In this document: positions 1 to 8,455 of the stretch, piece after piece | Layout: every line of letters begins with the position of its first letter | How positions within the stretch are numbered: position 1 is the first letter of the stretch | Source of the DNA: Candidatus Falkowiibacteriota bacterium | Lineage (GTDB): Bacteria > Patescibacteriota > Patescibacteriia > UBA11705 > JACRDX01 | NCBI GenBank assembly: GCA_016212745.1 | Contig: JACRDX010000020.1 | Span: forward strand, 1-31,133 | Direction: 5' to 3' | Length of the DNA stretch: 31,133 nucleotides | The notes under the pieces: generated by a model | Database searches by the model: none | What the model saw: the letters and a program-made list of their open reading frames with translations, nothing else | What the model was told of the DNA's origin: nothing | Translations under genes and position numbers: made by a program

Positions 1-129
1 AGGGAGTCTTGCTTCGTAGGTTTCAAATATTGTAACAAATTTGGGAATAACGGCGGCAAGAATAAAGGTAACAATTACCACTGCTACAATTACCAATACT
101 ATCGGATAACTCATTGCTGATTTTATACG
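1..129 (-). CDS. pilC: Type II secretion/type IV pilus inner-membrane protein fragment (PilC/GspF family), partial
   Basis: This is an internal fragment of 43 codons, read on the minus strand from 129 down to the window edge. It begins RIKSAMSYPIVL, continues through a hydrophobic stretch of about 20 residues, and ends VIPKFVTIFETY. In PilC/GspF proteins the same order (KSAM-x-YPIVL, membrane helix, VIPKF) marks a T2SF domain next to a transmembrane segment. The family forms the inner-membrane platform of type IV pilus and type II secretion machines. The carboxy-terminal part lies beyond the window. The amino-terminal part is missing because uvrA sequence starts at about 119-129, so the gene is cut at both ends. 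The family call rests on a short but characteristic stretch. Confidence 0.7.
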
Positions 130-148
130 GCTTGAAATTGAAAAATAC

Positions 149-1768
149 ATGCGCGTTAAAATCTGTCCGAGTTGCAAAGGTCGCAGGCTGAAGCGCGAAA
201 GTTTGGCTGTCACTGTCGCGGATTTGTCAATCGCTGATTTTACCGAAATGCCCGTTGAAACTTTATTTGAAAAAATAGAAACATTAGAATTAACAGCGCG
301 AGAAAATCAAATAACAAGGCAATTGTTGGTTGAAATAAAAACGCGGCTGCGGTTTATAATTGATGTTGGGTTAAATTATTTGTCTTTAAGCAGAAGCGCA
401 CTGACGTTGTCCGGCGGAGAAGCTCAACGTTTGCGGCTGGCAACCCAACTGGGTGCTTCTTTATCGCAAGTGATTTATGTTTTGGACGAGCCAACAATAG
501 GTCTGCATCCGAATGATACAGAGCAATTGATTAAAACCTTGCGGCTATTGCAGGACAAACCAAATACGGTTTTAGTTGTTGAACATGACAAAGACGTGAT
601 GATGGCTGCTGACGAAATTATTGATATTGGCCCTGGCGCTGGAATTCTTGGCGGCAAGGTGGTCGCGCAAGGAACGCCAAGCGAAATTTCAAATGATGAA
701 AATTCTTTGACTGGCCAGTATTTGCGCGGCAAAAAGAACGTCGGCATTTTGAATAAATTGCCGCGCAAAAAACAAACGTCTTTGTTTATTAAAGGCGCCA
801 AAGCGTTTAATCTAAAAAACATTGATGTTGAAATTCCACTTGGCCAGTTCGTTTGCGTGACAGGTGTTTCTGGTTCTGGAAAATCAACATTAATTGTTGA
901 AATTTTGTCCAAAGCAATTAGCCAGCATTTGTACGGCGCGAAAGAATTGCCAGCTGAACATTTGTCAATCATTGGCTTGGATAAACTTAACAAGGCGATT
1001 TCAATTGACCAATCGCCAATCGGTCGCAGCCCGCGCTCTAATCCAGCGACATACACTGGCGTGTTTTCGTACATCCGCGACTTGTTCACGCAAATGCCAG
1101 AAGCGAAAATAAAAGGGTATGATGCTGGATATTTTAGTTTTAACGTGAAGGGCGGCGGCAGGTGCGAAAATTGCAAAGGCGATGGTTATGTGCGCGTGGA
1201 AATGCAATTTTTGCCAGACGTTTATGTTTTGTGCGAAGAGTGCAAGGGCAAGCGCTACAAAAAAGAAATTTTGGAAGTGCATTATAAACGAAAAAATATC
1301 GCGGATATTCTGGACATGACCGTGCAGGAAGCCAAAGAATTTTTTTCTGACATTCCGGCGATTTGCGACAAATTGAAAGTGCTTGATGAAGTCGGTCTTG
1401 GCTACATCAGCTTGGGTCAGCCGGCAAATACTTTGTCCGGCGGTGAGGCGCAGAGAATAAAATTGGCAACCGAGTTGTCGCGCTATGGCACTGGCAAAAC
1501 TTTGTATATTTTGGATGAGCCGACAACCGGTTTGCATTTTGAAGATATTAATAAGTTGTTGATTGTTTTGGAAAAGCTGGTTAGCAAAGGAAACAGCGTT
1601 GTGGTGATTGAGCACAATATGGAGGTGATAAAAAACGCTGATTGGGTAATTGATTTGGGGCCGGGCGGTGGAGATAAAGGCGGAGAAGTTGTCGCGTGTG
1701 GAACGCCGCGCGATATTACGAAAAATACCAGGTCATTGACCGGCAAATTTCTGAAGAAAATTATTTAA
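149..1768 (+). CDS. uvrA: Excinuclease ABC subunit A, 5'-truncated
   Basis: UvrA is the damage-recognition ATPase of nucleotide excision repair and works with UvrB and UvrC. Only about 540 of the usual 940 or so residues are present. The first zinc module and first Walker A are missing, and the protein starts just before a CPSCKGRRLK motif. The visible order is: first ABC signature LSGGEAQR and Walker B VLDEPTIGLH, second Walker A GVSGSGKST (about residue 240), second zinc module CENC...CEEC, second LSGGEAQR, and ILDEPTTGLH. UvrA-like reading continues upstream of the ATG as DFIRLEIEKY from about position 119, but an in-frame TAA lies at 107-109 and beyond that the DNA is pilC. The ATG at 149 is therefore probably not a native start. 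The 3' end is intact and overlaps convergent rplS by 8 bp. Confidence 0.93.
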   Translation: MRVKICPSCKGRRLKRESLAVTVADLSIADFTEMPVETLFEKIETLELTARENQITRQLLVEIKTRLRFIIDVGLNYLSLSRSALTLSGGEAQRLRLATQLGASLSQVIYVLDEPTIGLHPNDTEQLIKTLRLLQDKPNTVLVVEHDKDVMMAADEIIDIGPGAGILGGKVVAQGTPSEISNDENSLTGQYLRGKKNVGILNKLPRKKQTSLFIKGAKAFNLKNIDVEIPLGQFVCVTGVSGSGKSTLIVEILSKAISQHLYGAKELPAEHLSIIGLDKLNKAISIDQSPIGRSPRSNPATYTGVFSYIRDLFTQMPEAKIKGYDAGYFSFNVKGGGRCENCKGDGYVRVEMQFLPDVYVLCEECKGKRYKKEILEVHYKRKNIADILDMTVQEAKEFFSDIPAICDKLKVLDEVGLGYISLGQPANTLSGGEAQRIKLATELSRYGTGKTLYILDEPTTGLHFEDINKLLIVLEKLVSKGNSVVVIEHNMEVIKNADWVIDLGPGGGDKGGEVVACGTPRDITKNTRSLTGKFLKKII

Positions 1769-2105
1769 TTTCTTTTAATCGTTTGTGTTTTTTGCGCAAA
1801 TATCCTAATTTCGCGCGGCGCACTTTGAAAGTTTTTTCTATCTCAACGCCAGCGATTATCGGTGAATAAATAGGAAATATTTTTTCCACTCCGATTCCGT
1901 CGGAAAGTTTACGAACCGTCATTGTCGCGTTGTTTTGTTTGCCATGTTTGCGAGCAAGAACATCGCCTTCAAAAACCTGAACGCGCTCTTTTTCTTCGCC
2001 CTTGGCATTAACTTCTTTGATAAGTTGATGCACTTTAATGTGCATGCCAGCTCTGATAGAGTCTAAAATTTCTTTTTTATTCTCTTGCTTAATAATTTTT
2101 GCCAT
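1761..2105 (-). CDS. rplS: 50S ribosomal protein L19
   Basis: L19 sits at the 30S-50S interface of the ribosome. The 114-residue product has the normal family length and its landmarks: ERVQVFEGDVLA, the TVRKLSDGIGVEKIFP segment, and the basic end VRRAKLGYLRKKHKR. It is the last gene of a leftward set (cca, gmk, rplS) and begins 43 bases after gmk. No clear Shine-Dalgarno is seen before the ATG, which is common for native genes in this window. Its 3' end overlaps the 3' end of uvrA by 8 bp on the opposite strand, leaving no room for a separate terminator between them. Confidence 0.95.
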   Translation of the reverse strand: MAKIIKQENKKEILDSIRAGMHIKVHQLIKEVNAKGEEKERVQVFEGDVLARKHGKQNNATMTVRKLSDGIGVEKIFPIYSPIIAGVEIEKTFKVRRAKLGYLRKKHKRLKEIK

Positions 2106-2148
2106 AAAATTAGTTGCGATTGTTGTGTATGCGGGCAGGATAGCAAGC

Positions 2149-2709
2149 TTATTTCAAAAAGTCAATGATATACTTTTTAATTTCTTGCACTGTTTTAGAT
2201 ATGGCCCCTTCTTCGTTGATAACTGTAAAATCGCACATGTCAGCATAGTTTAATTCTTCTTGGACGGCTGCCCAACGTTGCGTGAATGCTTCATTGTTCA
2301 TTGGTCGTTGTTTCATTCTTTTTGCCAAATTTTCGTTATTGTCCGGCAGAATAAAAATGACTTTGGCTTGCGGAAAAACAGTCCTGATTGTTTTTGCGCC
2401 TTGCACGTCAACTATCATTAGCGCGACGTTGTTGCTTTTCCAAATTTTTTCCAAATCTTCGCGGCTATTTCCATAATAGTTGTCATAAACTTCTGCGTGT
2501 TCAAAAAAATCCCCTTTATCTTTGCGATTTAAAAATTCTTCAACTTTGATGAAATTATAATCAATGCCATTTTTTTCGTTGGGACGCGGCTGTCGCGTTG
2601 TGTATGTCACAACGCGGTGCATGTTTGGCATTTGTTTTAGCAATGCCAATCCTACCGTTGTTTTTCCTACGCCAGACGGACCGGTGATGATGAACAAAGT
2701 GTTTGTCAT
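2149..2709 (-). CDS. gmk: Guanylate kinase
   Basis: Guanylate kinase converts GMP to GDP with ATP and feeds GTP and (p)ppGpp pools. The 186-residue protein has the P-loop GPSGVGKT at residues 10-17, the GMP-binding stretch TYTTRQPRPNEKNGIDYNF, and the lid and adenine regions VIFILPDN and RMKQRP. Its length is typical of a bacterial Gmk. The start codon overlaps the stop of cca as ATGA, which indicates translational coupling, and rplS follows. It is a normal, complete gene. Confidence 0.96.
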   Translation of the reverse strand: MTNTLFIITGPSGVGKTTVGLALLKQMPNMHRVVTYTTRQPRPNEKNGIDYNFIKVEEFLNRKDKGDFFEHAEVYDNYYGNSREDLEKIWKSNNVALMIVDVQGAKTIRTVFPQAKVIFILPDNNENLAKRMKQRPMNNEAFTQRWAAVQEELNYADMCDFTVINEEGAISKTVQEIKKYIIDFLK

Positions 2710-4208
2710 AAATTTTTTAAATATTGCATCGCGGCTTCTTTTGTTGTTAGTTTGCCGTTTAATTGCAATTCGCGCAGTTGTTCTTTTATTTCAGCGATGC
2801 GTTTGCTTGGTTTAATGTTAAGAACGGCCATGATTTCGTCGCCAGACAGCAAATCTGTGCTACCGCGCGATTTTGTTGGAAGATGATTTTTCATTTCCTG
2901 CACGCGGGTTTTTATGTCGCGATAATTTTGATGCGTTTCCAGACCATCTTCGCGTACAGAGCAAAGCGCGTCCAGCCAAAGCAGTGTCAAAAGGTCTTGT
3001 CCGTGTTTGCCCATGTAATATTTTTCTATTGTTGTGCTTTTCATTCCTGCGATATTTCCTTGCATTGTCACCATGTGATTACGAACCAGAAAAACTATTT
3101 TGTTGGTTTCTGCTCGTGAAAGTTTTAAACGTTCGCAAGTTGTTTTTGCGATTTTCGCACCCTCAATGTCATGTCCGTAAAATCTGACAAACTGCTCGCC
3201 ATTTTCTTCAACTGTCACGCGCGTTTTTGCTTTGCCAGCATCGTGTAAAAGTAGCGCCAAAATAAAATCCGGTTTAATTTTTAATTTTGGAAATTCTTTT
3301 TTGAATTCAGTTGTTTCCATTTTTTCCAAAATCAGCATTGTGTGTGTCCAAACATCGCCTTCGCTGTGCCATTTGTGCGGCTGTTCGCATCCTTTTGTTG
3401 CCAAAAGTTCGGGCATTATAAAATCTAAAGCGCGCGATTCGTCCAAAAGTTTAATTGCCAAACGCGGATTGTCCTTTAACGATTTCATTATTTCTTTGCC
3501 AATGGTTTCCGCAGGGACAATCCGCTGTTCTTTGTTATCAACCATTCGCGTGCCGTTTATTTTCGGCATTAATGTTTTTATCGCATTCCATGTTTTATCT
3601 TCAATTTTAAAATTGAAACGGCACGCGAAACGAATCGCGCGCAACATTCGCGAGTAATCTTCGTGAAATCTTTTTTCCGCGTCTCCAACGCACCTGATGA
3701 TTTTGTTTGCCAAATCAGCTTGGCCATTAAACGGGTCAATCAGTTTTTGATTTTTTATATCCCACGCCATCGCATTGATTGTTATGTCCCTGCGCGATAA
3801 ATCTTCTTCAATTGGCATTGCTGGATCTGCCTGCGCTTCCATGTCGCGGTATCCGCCAGTGCCAGTTGCGAAATCTTTTCGCGGCAAAGCAATGTCAATC
3901 GCGTCTTTTAATTTCGCGTTGGCTGGTAAAAATTTTAATACACCAAAATTGGCGCCAACCAAATCTACTGTGCCAAGCGTTCCCAGCGCGTTAATTAATT
4001 TTTGCAATGGAACGTTGCGGCAAACAAAATCATAATCTTTGCCTTTTGGCTTGTTTAACAAAATGTCGCGCGTCATTCCGCCGACCAAATAAAATTCTGC
4101 TTCAGGTAATTTGCTGAATATGTCATTAAACAATTTGTTAAAATCGCAGCTTTTTTCGCTGGCGAACTTTTTGGTAAACTTAGTTGCTATTTCTGGCATA
4201 TTATTCAT
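2706..4208 (-). CDS. cca: CCA tRNA nucleotidyltransferase/poly(A) polymerase-family protein with HD domain
   Basis: This enzyme adds or repairs the 3' CCA of tRNAs. The N-terminal nucleotidyltransferase domain carries LVGGMTRDILL (glycines 43-44) and the metal-binding DYD at 58-60. Next come the RRDITINAMA and RMLRAIRFACRFNF segments that select the nucleotide and bind RNA. The C-terminal half is an HD phosphohydrolase domain with HSEGDVWTHT, LLLHDAGK and FYGHD. At 500 residues it matches the HD-containing bacterial class. I cannot tell a full CCA-adding enzyme from a poly(A) polymerase or split-function enzyme by eye; the tRNA at 15049-15125 encodes its own CCA. It is coupled to gmk by an ATGA overlap, and a palindromic repeat lies 31 bases upstream of its start. 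Confidence 0.92.
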   Translation of the reverse strand: MNNMPEIATKFTKKFASEKSCDFNKLFNDIFSKLPEAEFYLVGGMTRDILLNKPKGKDYDFVCRNVPLQKLINALGTLGTVDLVGANFGVLKFLPANAKLKDAIDIALPRKDFATGTGGYRDMEAQADPAMPIEEDLSRRDITINAMAWDIKNQKLIDPFNGQADLANKIIRCVGDAEKRFHEDYSRMLRAIRFACRFNFKIEDKTWNAIKTLMPKINGTRMVDNKEQRIVPAETIGKEIMKSLKDNPRLAIKLLDESRALDFIMPELLATKGCEQPHKWHSEGDVWTHTMLILEKMETTEFKKEFPKLKIKPDFILALLLHDAGKAKTRVTVEENGEQFVRFYGHDIEGAKIAKTTCERLKLSRAETNKIVFLVRNHMVTMQGNIAGMKSTTIEKYYMGKHGQDLLTLLWLDALCSVREDGLETHQNYRDIKTRVQEMKNHLPTKSRGSTDLLSGDEIMAVLNIKPSKRIAEIKEQLRELQLNGKLTTKEAAMQYLKNL

Positions 4209-4238
4209 GGTACGTGTTGATTGTTGGTTGCATCGCTA

Positions 4239-4336
4239 CATAGCTACCGACCCACGGATTCTACGGATTAACTACGGATGTATTATCCGTAGAAATCTGT
4301 AGCCTAATCCGTAGCATCCGTAGTTCTGTAGTCATG
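4239..4336. repeat. Solo palindromic element of the CTACGGATT family
   Basis: A 98-bp imperfect palindrome fills most of the gap between rluD and cca. Its left arm reads CATAGCTAC followed by several CTACGGATT-like units spaced 9-11 bases apart. The right arm is the inverse, with ATCCGTAG units ending near GTAGTCATG. The left arm matches the right arm of the element at 28253-28727 over about 45 bases with only a few differences. It carries no gene, so it looks like a deletion derivative or minimal form of that element. Short open frames in it are by-products of the repeat. Confidence 0.85.
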
Positions 4337-4349
4337 GTAGCATTTGCGT

Positions 4350-5318
4350 TCAAACTGGTAAATGGCGTTTTGTGATGGATTTTAATATTGCAGCAAGGTC
4401 AGCGGGTAATGCTGACTCAAATGTTTGTTGCTCGCCGCAAGGGTCAGTAAACGTTAATTTTGCCGCGTGAAGAAATGGGCGAGATATATTCAATTTTTCG
4501 TTTTGTAAAATGTCTTTTTTGTTCGCGTATTTTTTGTCGCCGACAATAGCGTGGTCAAGCGCGAAAAAGTGCACACGCAATTGATTTGTTCTGCCGGTTA
4601 TTGGCAAAGCATTTACCAATGTGAAATTTCTGAATGTCTGAATTGTTTCGTAAGTTGTCAGCGATGGTTTTCCTTTGCCAGAGCCAAACGGGTGCGCTGC
4701 CATTTTGGGTTCGTCGGCTTTTCTGCTGATTTCAAAATTTATTTCGCCTTCGGATTTATCAAGTTTGCCATGAATTAACGCGATATATTCTTTTTTGATT
4801 TTTTTGTGGCGCATTTGCTCTTTGAAAAAATCAAAAGCGTTTTGCGTTTTTGCAATGAGCATTAAACCTGAAACATCGCGGTCCAGTCGGTGGATTATTC
4901 CCGGCCGGAATGTCTCATCGTCGCGCACCAAAGATTCTGTGTCAGCGATTTTCGCGATTTCAGGATATTTTTTTATGAGCCAACTAACAACAGATGGTTC
5001 GTTTTCTTTTGCAGAATGGACAATCAAGCCTGCGGGTTTTTCAATCACTAGATAATCCGCGGTTTCTTTAATTATTGCGGGTTGGGTAAGGTTGTTGGAT
5101 ACAGCTGATTTAACGTTCGTTGTGGGTTGTTTGCCGGCATCATTTACAACGATTTTGTCTCCAAATTTTAATACACAATTTGCTTTTTCTTGTTTGTCAT
5201 TAACAAAAACAACGCTGGATTTTATTATTTTTTGAATTTGGCTACGAGTTTGCCCTAATGTTTCCGCGAGAAAAACATCCAATCGTTTTTTTTCTGCTTC
5301 CTTAAAAGTCATTCTCAT
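4350..5318 (-). CDS. rluD: RluA/RluD-family pseudouridine synthase with S4 domain
   Basis: This protein isomerises specific uridines of large-subunit rRNA (or tRNA) to pseudouridine. An N-terminal S4 RNA-binding domain (residues 11-60, KRLDVFLAETLGQTRSQIQ) precedes the catalytic domain. The signature HRLDRDVSGLM places the catalytic aspartate at residue 146. Later family segments KKEYIALIHG and GRTNQLRVH are present. At 322 residues it has the length of RluD. The exact target cannot be read from sequence; RluA, RluC and RluD share these motifs. It is the first gene of the leftward block, 141 bases from cca with a palindromic repeat between them. Confidence 0.93.
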   Translation of the reverse strand: MRMTFKEAEKKRLDVFLAETLGQTRSQIQKIIKSSVVFVNDKQEKANCVLKFGDKIVVNDAGKQPTTNVKSAVSNNLTQPAIIKETADYLVIEKPAGLIVHSAKENEPSVVSWLIKKYPEIAKIADTESLVRDDETFRPGIIHRLDRDVSGLMLIAKTQNAFDFFKEQMRHKKIKKEYIALIHGKLDKSEGEINFEISRKADEPKMAAHPFGSGKGKPSLTTYETIQTFRNFTLVNALPITGRTNQLRVHFFALDHAIVGDKKYANKKDILQNEKLNISRPFLHAAKLTFTDPCGEQQTFESALPADLAAILKSITKRHLPV

Positions 5319-5355
5319 ATTATTCTAATTTACCATTTTTACGACAAAGATGGAA

Positions 5356-5400
5356 GTAGAGACGCGGCACTGCTCGCCTCGGCGAAGCGAGCCACGTCTC
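5356..5400. repeat. Palindromic repeat, GTAGAGAC family, copy 1
   Basis: The arms are GTAGAGACGCGGCA (left) and GCCACGTCTC (right), enclosing a second small palindrome GCTCGC...GCGAGC. The same arms occur inside der (30657-30685), and the GTAGAGAC end occurs at the end of pth (29197-29224). It lies in the divergent region between rluD and the metallopeptidase gene. Confidence 0.8.
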
Positions 5401-5410
5401 ACGCATTTGT

Positions 5411-5440
5411 CCTTGGTTACAATGTAACCAAGGATTTTTT
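5411..5440 (+). terminator. Terminator-like hairpin in a divergent intergenic region
   Basis: A perfect 10-bp stem CCTTGGTTAC / GTAACCAAGG with a three-base loop is followed by A then TTTTTT and GTTTTT. It is a good intrinsic terminator on the plus strand. No plus-strand gene ends just upstream (1769-5410 carries only leftward genes), so it may insulate the promoter at 5458 from antisense transcription or end an unseen short RNA. Confidence 0.65.
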
Positions 5441-5457
5441 GTTTTTATTTTAAAAAG

Positions 5458-5486
5458 TTGTTTATATTGGAAGATTAAGATATAAT
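5458..5486 (+). promoter_or_regulatory. Sigma70-type promoter for the metallopeptidase-led operon
   Basis: A -35 TTGTTT and a -10 TATAAT are separated by exactly 17 bases. The predicted start (about 5493) falls on the first ATG of the next gene, so the transcript would be leaderless there or would have a leader of about 23 bases if the second ATG (5516) is used. Confidence 0.7.
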
Positions 5487-5491
5487 GAAAA

Positions 5492-7147
5492 ATGGTAAAA
5501 AATAATTTTACAAATATGACAAAAAACAAATTTTTTGTTATTGCCACGGTCATGACAATATTGGTGTTGGTCATTGGAGTGAATTTTGCTAACGCGGCAT
5601 CATTGGCAAGCAAATTAAAAGGCCGAATTTTATTGCAGGTGGAAAGCAAGGGCGAGGCATGGTACATTTACCCGGGAAATTTTAAAAAGTATTATTTGGG
5701 AAAGCCGGCAGATGCTTTGGATGTAATGAAAAAATTGGGACTTGGCGCAAAGCATGAGACCATTATTAAATACACCGTTTTTCCAAAAGGTCTTTGGGGC
5801 AAAATTTTGTTGGATGTTGATGACATGGGCAAAGCCTATTACATTTATCCGGTGAATGGCAAAGGATATTATTTGGGAAAACCAGCAGACGCGCTTGAGG
5901 TTATGCGGACATTAGGACTTGGAATTACAAACGCGAATTTGGCGACAATAACATCGTCAGACGCGGCTGCGCCAGAAGTCAGTGTTGCGCCGGCCGATTC
6001 GTCAACAGACACCGTTGAATTGATAAAAAGCAAATATTCTTGCGCTGTTTGCAAATCAAATGAAAAATGCGTAGCTGGAAAATGCACAGCAATTGCGCTT
6101 GAGCATAAAAATGTTTGCGGAAATTTTGTCTGCGAAGAAGGTGAATCTTATGATGGAAAAGTAGCAAAATCTGTTGGCGGCACCCAATGCGCCTTGGATT
6201 GTTCAGCCCCATGCACCGGCGAATATTGCAATAGTTATGCGCAAATTGAATGCGCGTGCGATGAATACGACGCTTTGGCAGAGCGGCATGGTTGCATTGC
6301 CAGCGCGAAAAAATGCGGAAATTGCGGTGCAATGGAAAAATTGTTTGATTCAGTTTTAACTATCCAGACAGACGTTATTAAATGCTTGTCTGATTATTTT
6401 CAATATAAACCAGCGAGAGTTTTGTATAAAGTTTTTTATAATCCAGGGGAACCATGCCAATCAAAAAGCGGTTGCAAAGGAAACGAAGGTGGTGCGGCTG
6501 GGCCTGATTATATAATGTTCCCAACGATAAATGGGTTTCATCAATATGGTCAAATTTTGCCGATAAAGGCAAGTGAGGTGACGGCCGATGTGCACGAAAC
6601 AACGCATTACTTTTTATATCAAATGTTGCATGGAATTCCGAGTTGGTTTCATGAGGCAATTGCCATTCAGACAAATGAGCGGTTGAATTGCGTAAGCAGT
6701 CAGCAATCTTGGGGCGACTATTATTTGTATGAAAAAGAAAAAGGCATTGGTGGCATAAATATGGCCGACGGCAATTATTTGACGTATGACTATTATCGCA
6801 AATTGAAAAAAGGACAAGTCAGTTTGAGTTCAAAAGAAAAAGAAGACCATTATCTAACAGGAACAATATTTGTCATGGGCTTAAAGGACGATTATAAATG
6901 CGGATTTAATTGTGTCAAAGATATTGTGATTAAATTGCGCGAAAAAGAACAAACCAATTGCATGTTTGGAATAGGTGAAAATTGCAGCGTGGTCAATTAT
7001 GGCACAACATGGGGTATGTTCTGGCTTGGTAATGGAGACAAAGAAGGCGGTGAATTGGCGGCAAATAAATTGATAAAAGCAACAGTTGAAGAAGTTGTTG
7101 GCAAAAGCGTAGAGCCGTTGTTTGATTTGTTAAATATCAAATATTAA
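5492..7147 (+). CDS. Secreted zinc metallopeptidase (gluzincin-like) with two N-terminal surface repeats
   Basis: A signal peptide (hydrophobic core about residues 14-30, ending ANA) precedes two tandem modules at about 44-95 and 103-150. Each has G(K/R)ILL, GxA(W/Y)YIYP, YYLGKPADAL and M(K/R)xLGLG. A cysteine-rich linker follows (CAVC, CGNFVCEEGE and others). The catalytic region has HETTH at 368-372 and a Glu at 388 in IPSWFHEAIA, the HExxH...E zinc arrangement of MA-clan (gluzincin) peptidases. From general knowledge the repeat module is frequent in Patescibacteria exported proteins; its role in wall or surface attachment is inferred. The start may be ATG 5492 or the better signal-peptide start ATG 5516. 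It heads the rightward operon; asnS begins 2 bases after it. The substrate is unknown. Confidence 0.82.
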   Translation: MVKNNFTNMTKNKFFVIATVMTILVLVIGVNFANAASLASKLKGRILLQVESKGEAWYIYPGNFKKYYLGKPADALDVMKKLGLGAKHETIIKYTVFPKGLWGKILLDVDDMGKAYYIYPVNGKGYYLGKPADALEVMRTLGLGITNANLATITSSDAAAPEVSVAPADSSTDTVELIKSKYSCAVCKSNEKCVAGKCTAIALEHKNVCGNFVCEEGESYDGKVAKSVGGTQCALDCSAPCTGEYCNSYAQIECACDEYDALAERHGCIASAKKCGNCGAMEKLFDSVLTIQTDVIKCLSDYFQYKPARVLYKVFYNPGEPCQSKSGCKGNEGGAAGPDYIMFPTINGFHQYGQILPIKASEVTADVHETTHYFLYQMLHGIPSWFHEAIAIQTNERLNCVSSQQSWGDYYLYEKEKGIGGINMADGNYLTYDYYRKLKKGQVSLSSKEKEDHYLTGTIFVMGLKDDYKCGFNCVKDIVIKLREKEQTNCMFGIGENCSVVNYGTTWGMFWLGNGDKEGGELAANKLIKATVEEVVGKSVEPLFDLLNIKY

Positions 7148-7149
7148 AT

Positions 7150-8442
7150 ATGCAAGATTTTATCAAAGATTTTGGCAAAAAGGTCGGAAAACAGGCCTTA
7201 ATTAAGGGCTGGGTATATAATTTTCGCTCATCAGGCAAAATTGTTTTTTTGCAAGTGCGCGATGGTTCTGGCTTTTGTCAAGCAATTGTTGACCAAAAAG
7301 TCGTTGACGCGGAATCGTGGAAAATTGCCAGCAACATGACCATTGAAAGCTCGGTTGAAATTAAAGGCAAGGTTGCGAAGCATCCGAAAAAAGATGAATA
7401 TGAATTGCAAGTTGGTTCAATAAAATTTGTTCAAAAAGCAGAAGAATATTCGATTGGGAAAAAAGAACATGGTCCGGATTTTTTGCTGAAAAATCGGCAT
7501 TTGTGGCTGCGCAGCCCAAAGCAGTGGGCTATTTTGAGGATTCGCGATGAAATTATTTGGTCGCTTAGAAAATATATGCACGATAATAATTTCGTGCTGG
7601 TTGACGCTCCAATTCTGACTCGCACCGCTTGTGAAGGCACAACCGATTTATTCCATGTTGATTATTTTGGCGACGATGCCTATTTGTCGCAAAGCGGCCA
7701 GCTTTATACAGAAGCCTGCGAATATTCACTTGGTAAAACTTATTGTTTTGGCCCAACTTTTCGGGCGGAAAAATCTAAAACCAGAAAGCATTTGACCGAA
7801 TTTTGGATGATTGAGCCAGAAGTACCTTTTATGGAGTTTGAGGATTTGATGGATTTTGAGGAAGATTTTTTGTGGAATGTTATTCAGAGCGTGCTAAAAA
7901 AGAAGAGGCCGGAATTGAAAATGTTGGAAAGAGACATTCAATTTTTGGAAAATATCAAAAGACCGTTTGAAAGAATTACTTATCATGAAGCCATCAAAAT
8001 TCTTCAAGAGACGGGCGAGTCAACTATTAAAGTGGGCGATGATTTGGGCGCGGACGATGAAACCATTTTGACCAAAAAGTTTAATGGCCCAGTTTTTGTT
8101 CATCGTTTTCCAACCTCGCTAACCAACTTTTTTATGGAACCAGATCCGGTAAATCCGAAGCTGACTTTAAATGTGGATTTGCTGGCGCCAGAAGGTTATG
8201 GCGAGTTGATTGGCGGCGGCGCGCAAAGAAGCGTGGATTTGAATTTGATAGAGAAAAGAATAAAAGAGCAAAAGATAAAGAAAGAAGATTATCAATGGTA
8301 TTTGGATTTAATCAGATTTGGAGGCATGCCGCATTGTGGATTTGGCATGGGCCTTGAGCGTTGCGTGGCGTGGCTGTGTGGCATACAACATGTCCGCGAA
8401 GCGATTCCGTTTCCACGAACGGTTAACAGAATTTATCCATAA
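7150..8442 (+). CDS. asnS: Asparaginyl-tRNA synthetase
   Basis: AsnRS is a class IIb enzyme that attaches asparagine to tRNA-Asn. The 430-residue protein has an N-terminal OB-fold anticodon domain (LIKGWVYNFRSSGKIVFLQV), motif 2 around FRAEKSKTRKHLTEFWMIE, and motif 3 near the end (GFGMGLERCVAWL). The ending PFPRTVNRIYP is typical of AsnRS rather than AspRS. Its length agrees with the family. It starts 2 bases after the metallopeptidase stop, and aspS follows after a palindromic gap. Direct charging of Asn here suggests the transamidation route is not strictly needed for tRNA-Asn, although the adjacent AspRS type leaves that open. Confidence 0.95.
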   Translation: MQDFIKDFGKKVGKQALIKGWVYNFRSSGKIVFLQVRDGSGFCQAIVDQKVVDAESWKIASNMTIESSVEIKGKVAKHPKKDEYELQVGSIKFVQKAEEYSIGKKEHGPDFLLKNRHLWLRSPKQWAILRIRDEIIWSLRKYMHDNNFVLVDAPILTRTACEGTTDLFHVDYFGDDAYLSQSGQLYTEACEYSLGKTYCFGPTFRAEKSKTRKHLTEFWMIEPEVPFMEFEDLMDFEEDFLWNVIQSVLKKKRPELKMLERDIQFLENIKRPFERITYHEAIKILQETGESTIKVGDDLGADDETILTKKFNGPVFVHRFPTSLTNFFMEPDPVNPKLTLNVDLLAPEGYGELIGGGAQRSVDLNLIEKRIKEQKIKKEDYQWYLDLIRFGGMPHCGFGMGLERCVAWLCGIQHVREAIPFPRTVNRIYP

Positions 8443-8455
8443 ATAATAAAGGTCG

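Noticed and set aside
475..1615. Long minus-strand frames (233 and 204 codons) opposite uvrA
   Set aside because: They are antisense shadows of conserved UvrA motifs, with no SD or protein-like composition.
4111..4302. A short plus-strand frame whose product resembles that of a minus-strand frame at 28661-28882 (ATDxRxLRINYG)
   Set aside because: The likeness comes from the shared CTACGGATT repeat DNA, not from a conserved gene.
4239..4336. CRISPR-like array of CTACGGATT units
   Set aside because: Units are only 9-11 bases apart with no spacers, and the whole forms a palindrome; no cas genes are present.
5320..5667. A 115-codon minus-strand frame upstream of rluD
   Set aside because: It crosses the terminator, promoter and signal-peptide region of the rightward metallopeptidase gene and has no coding character.
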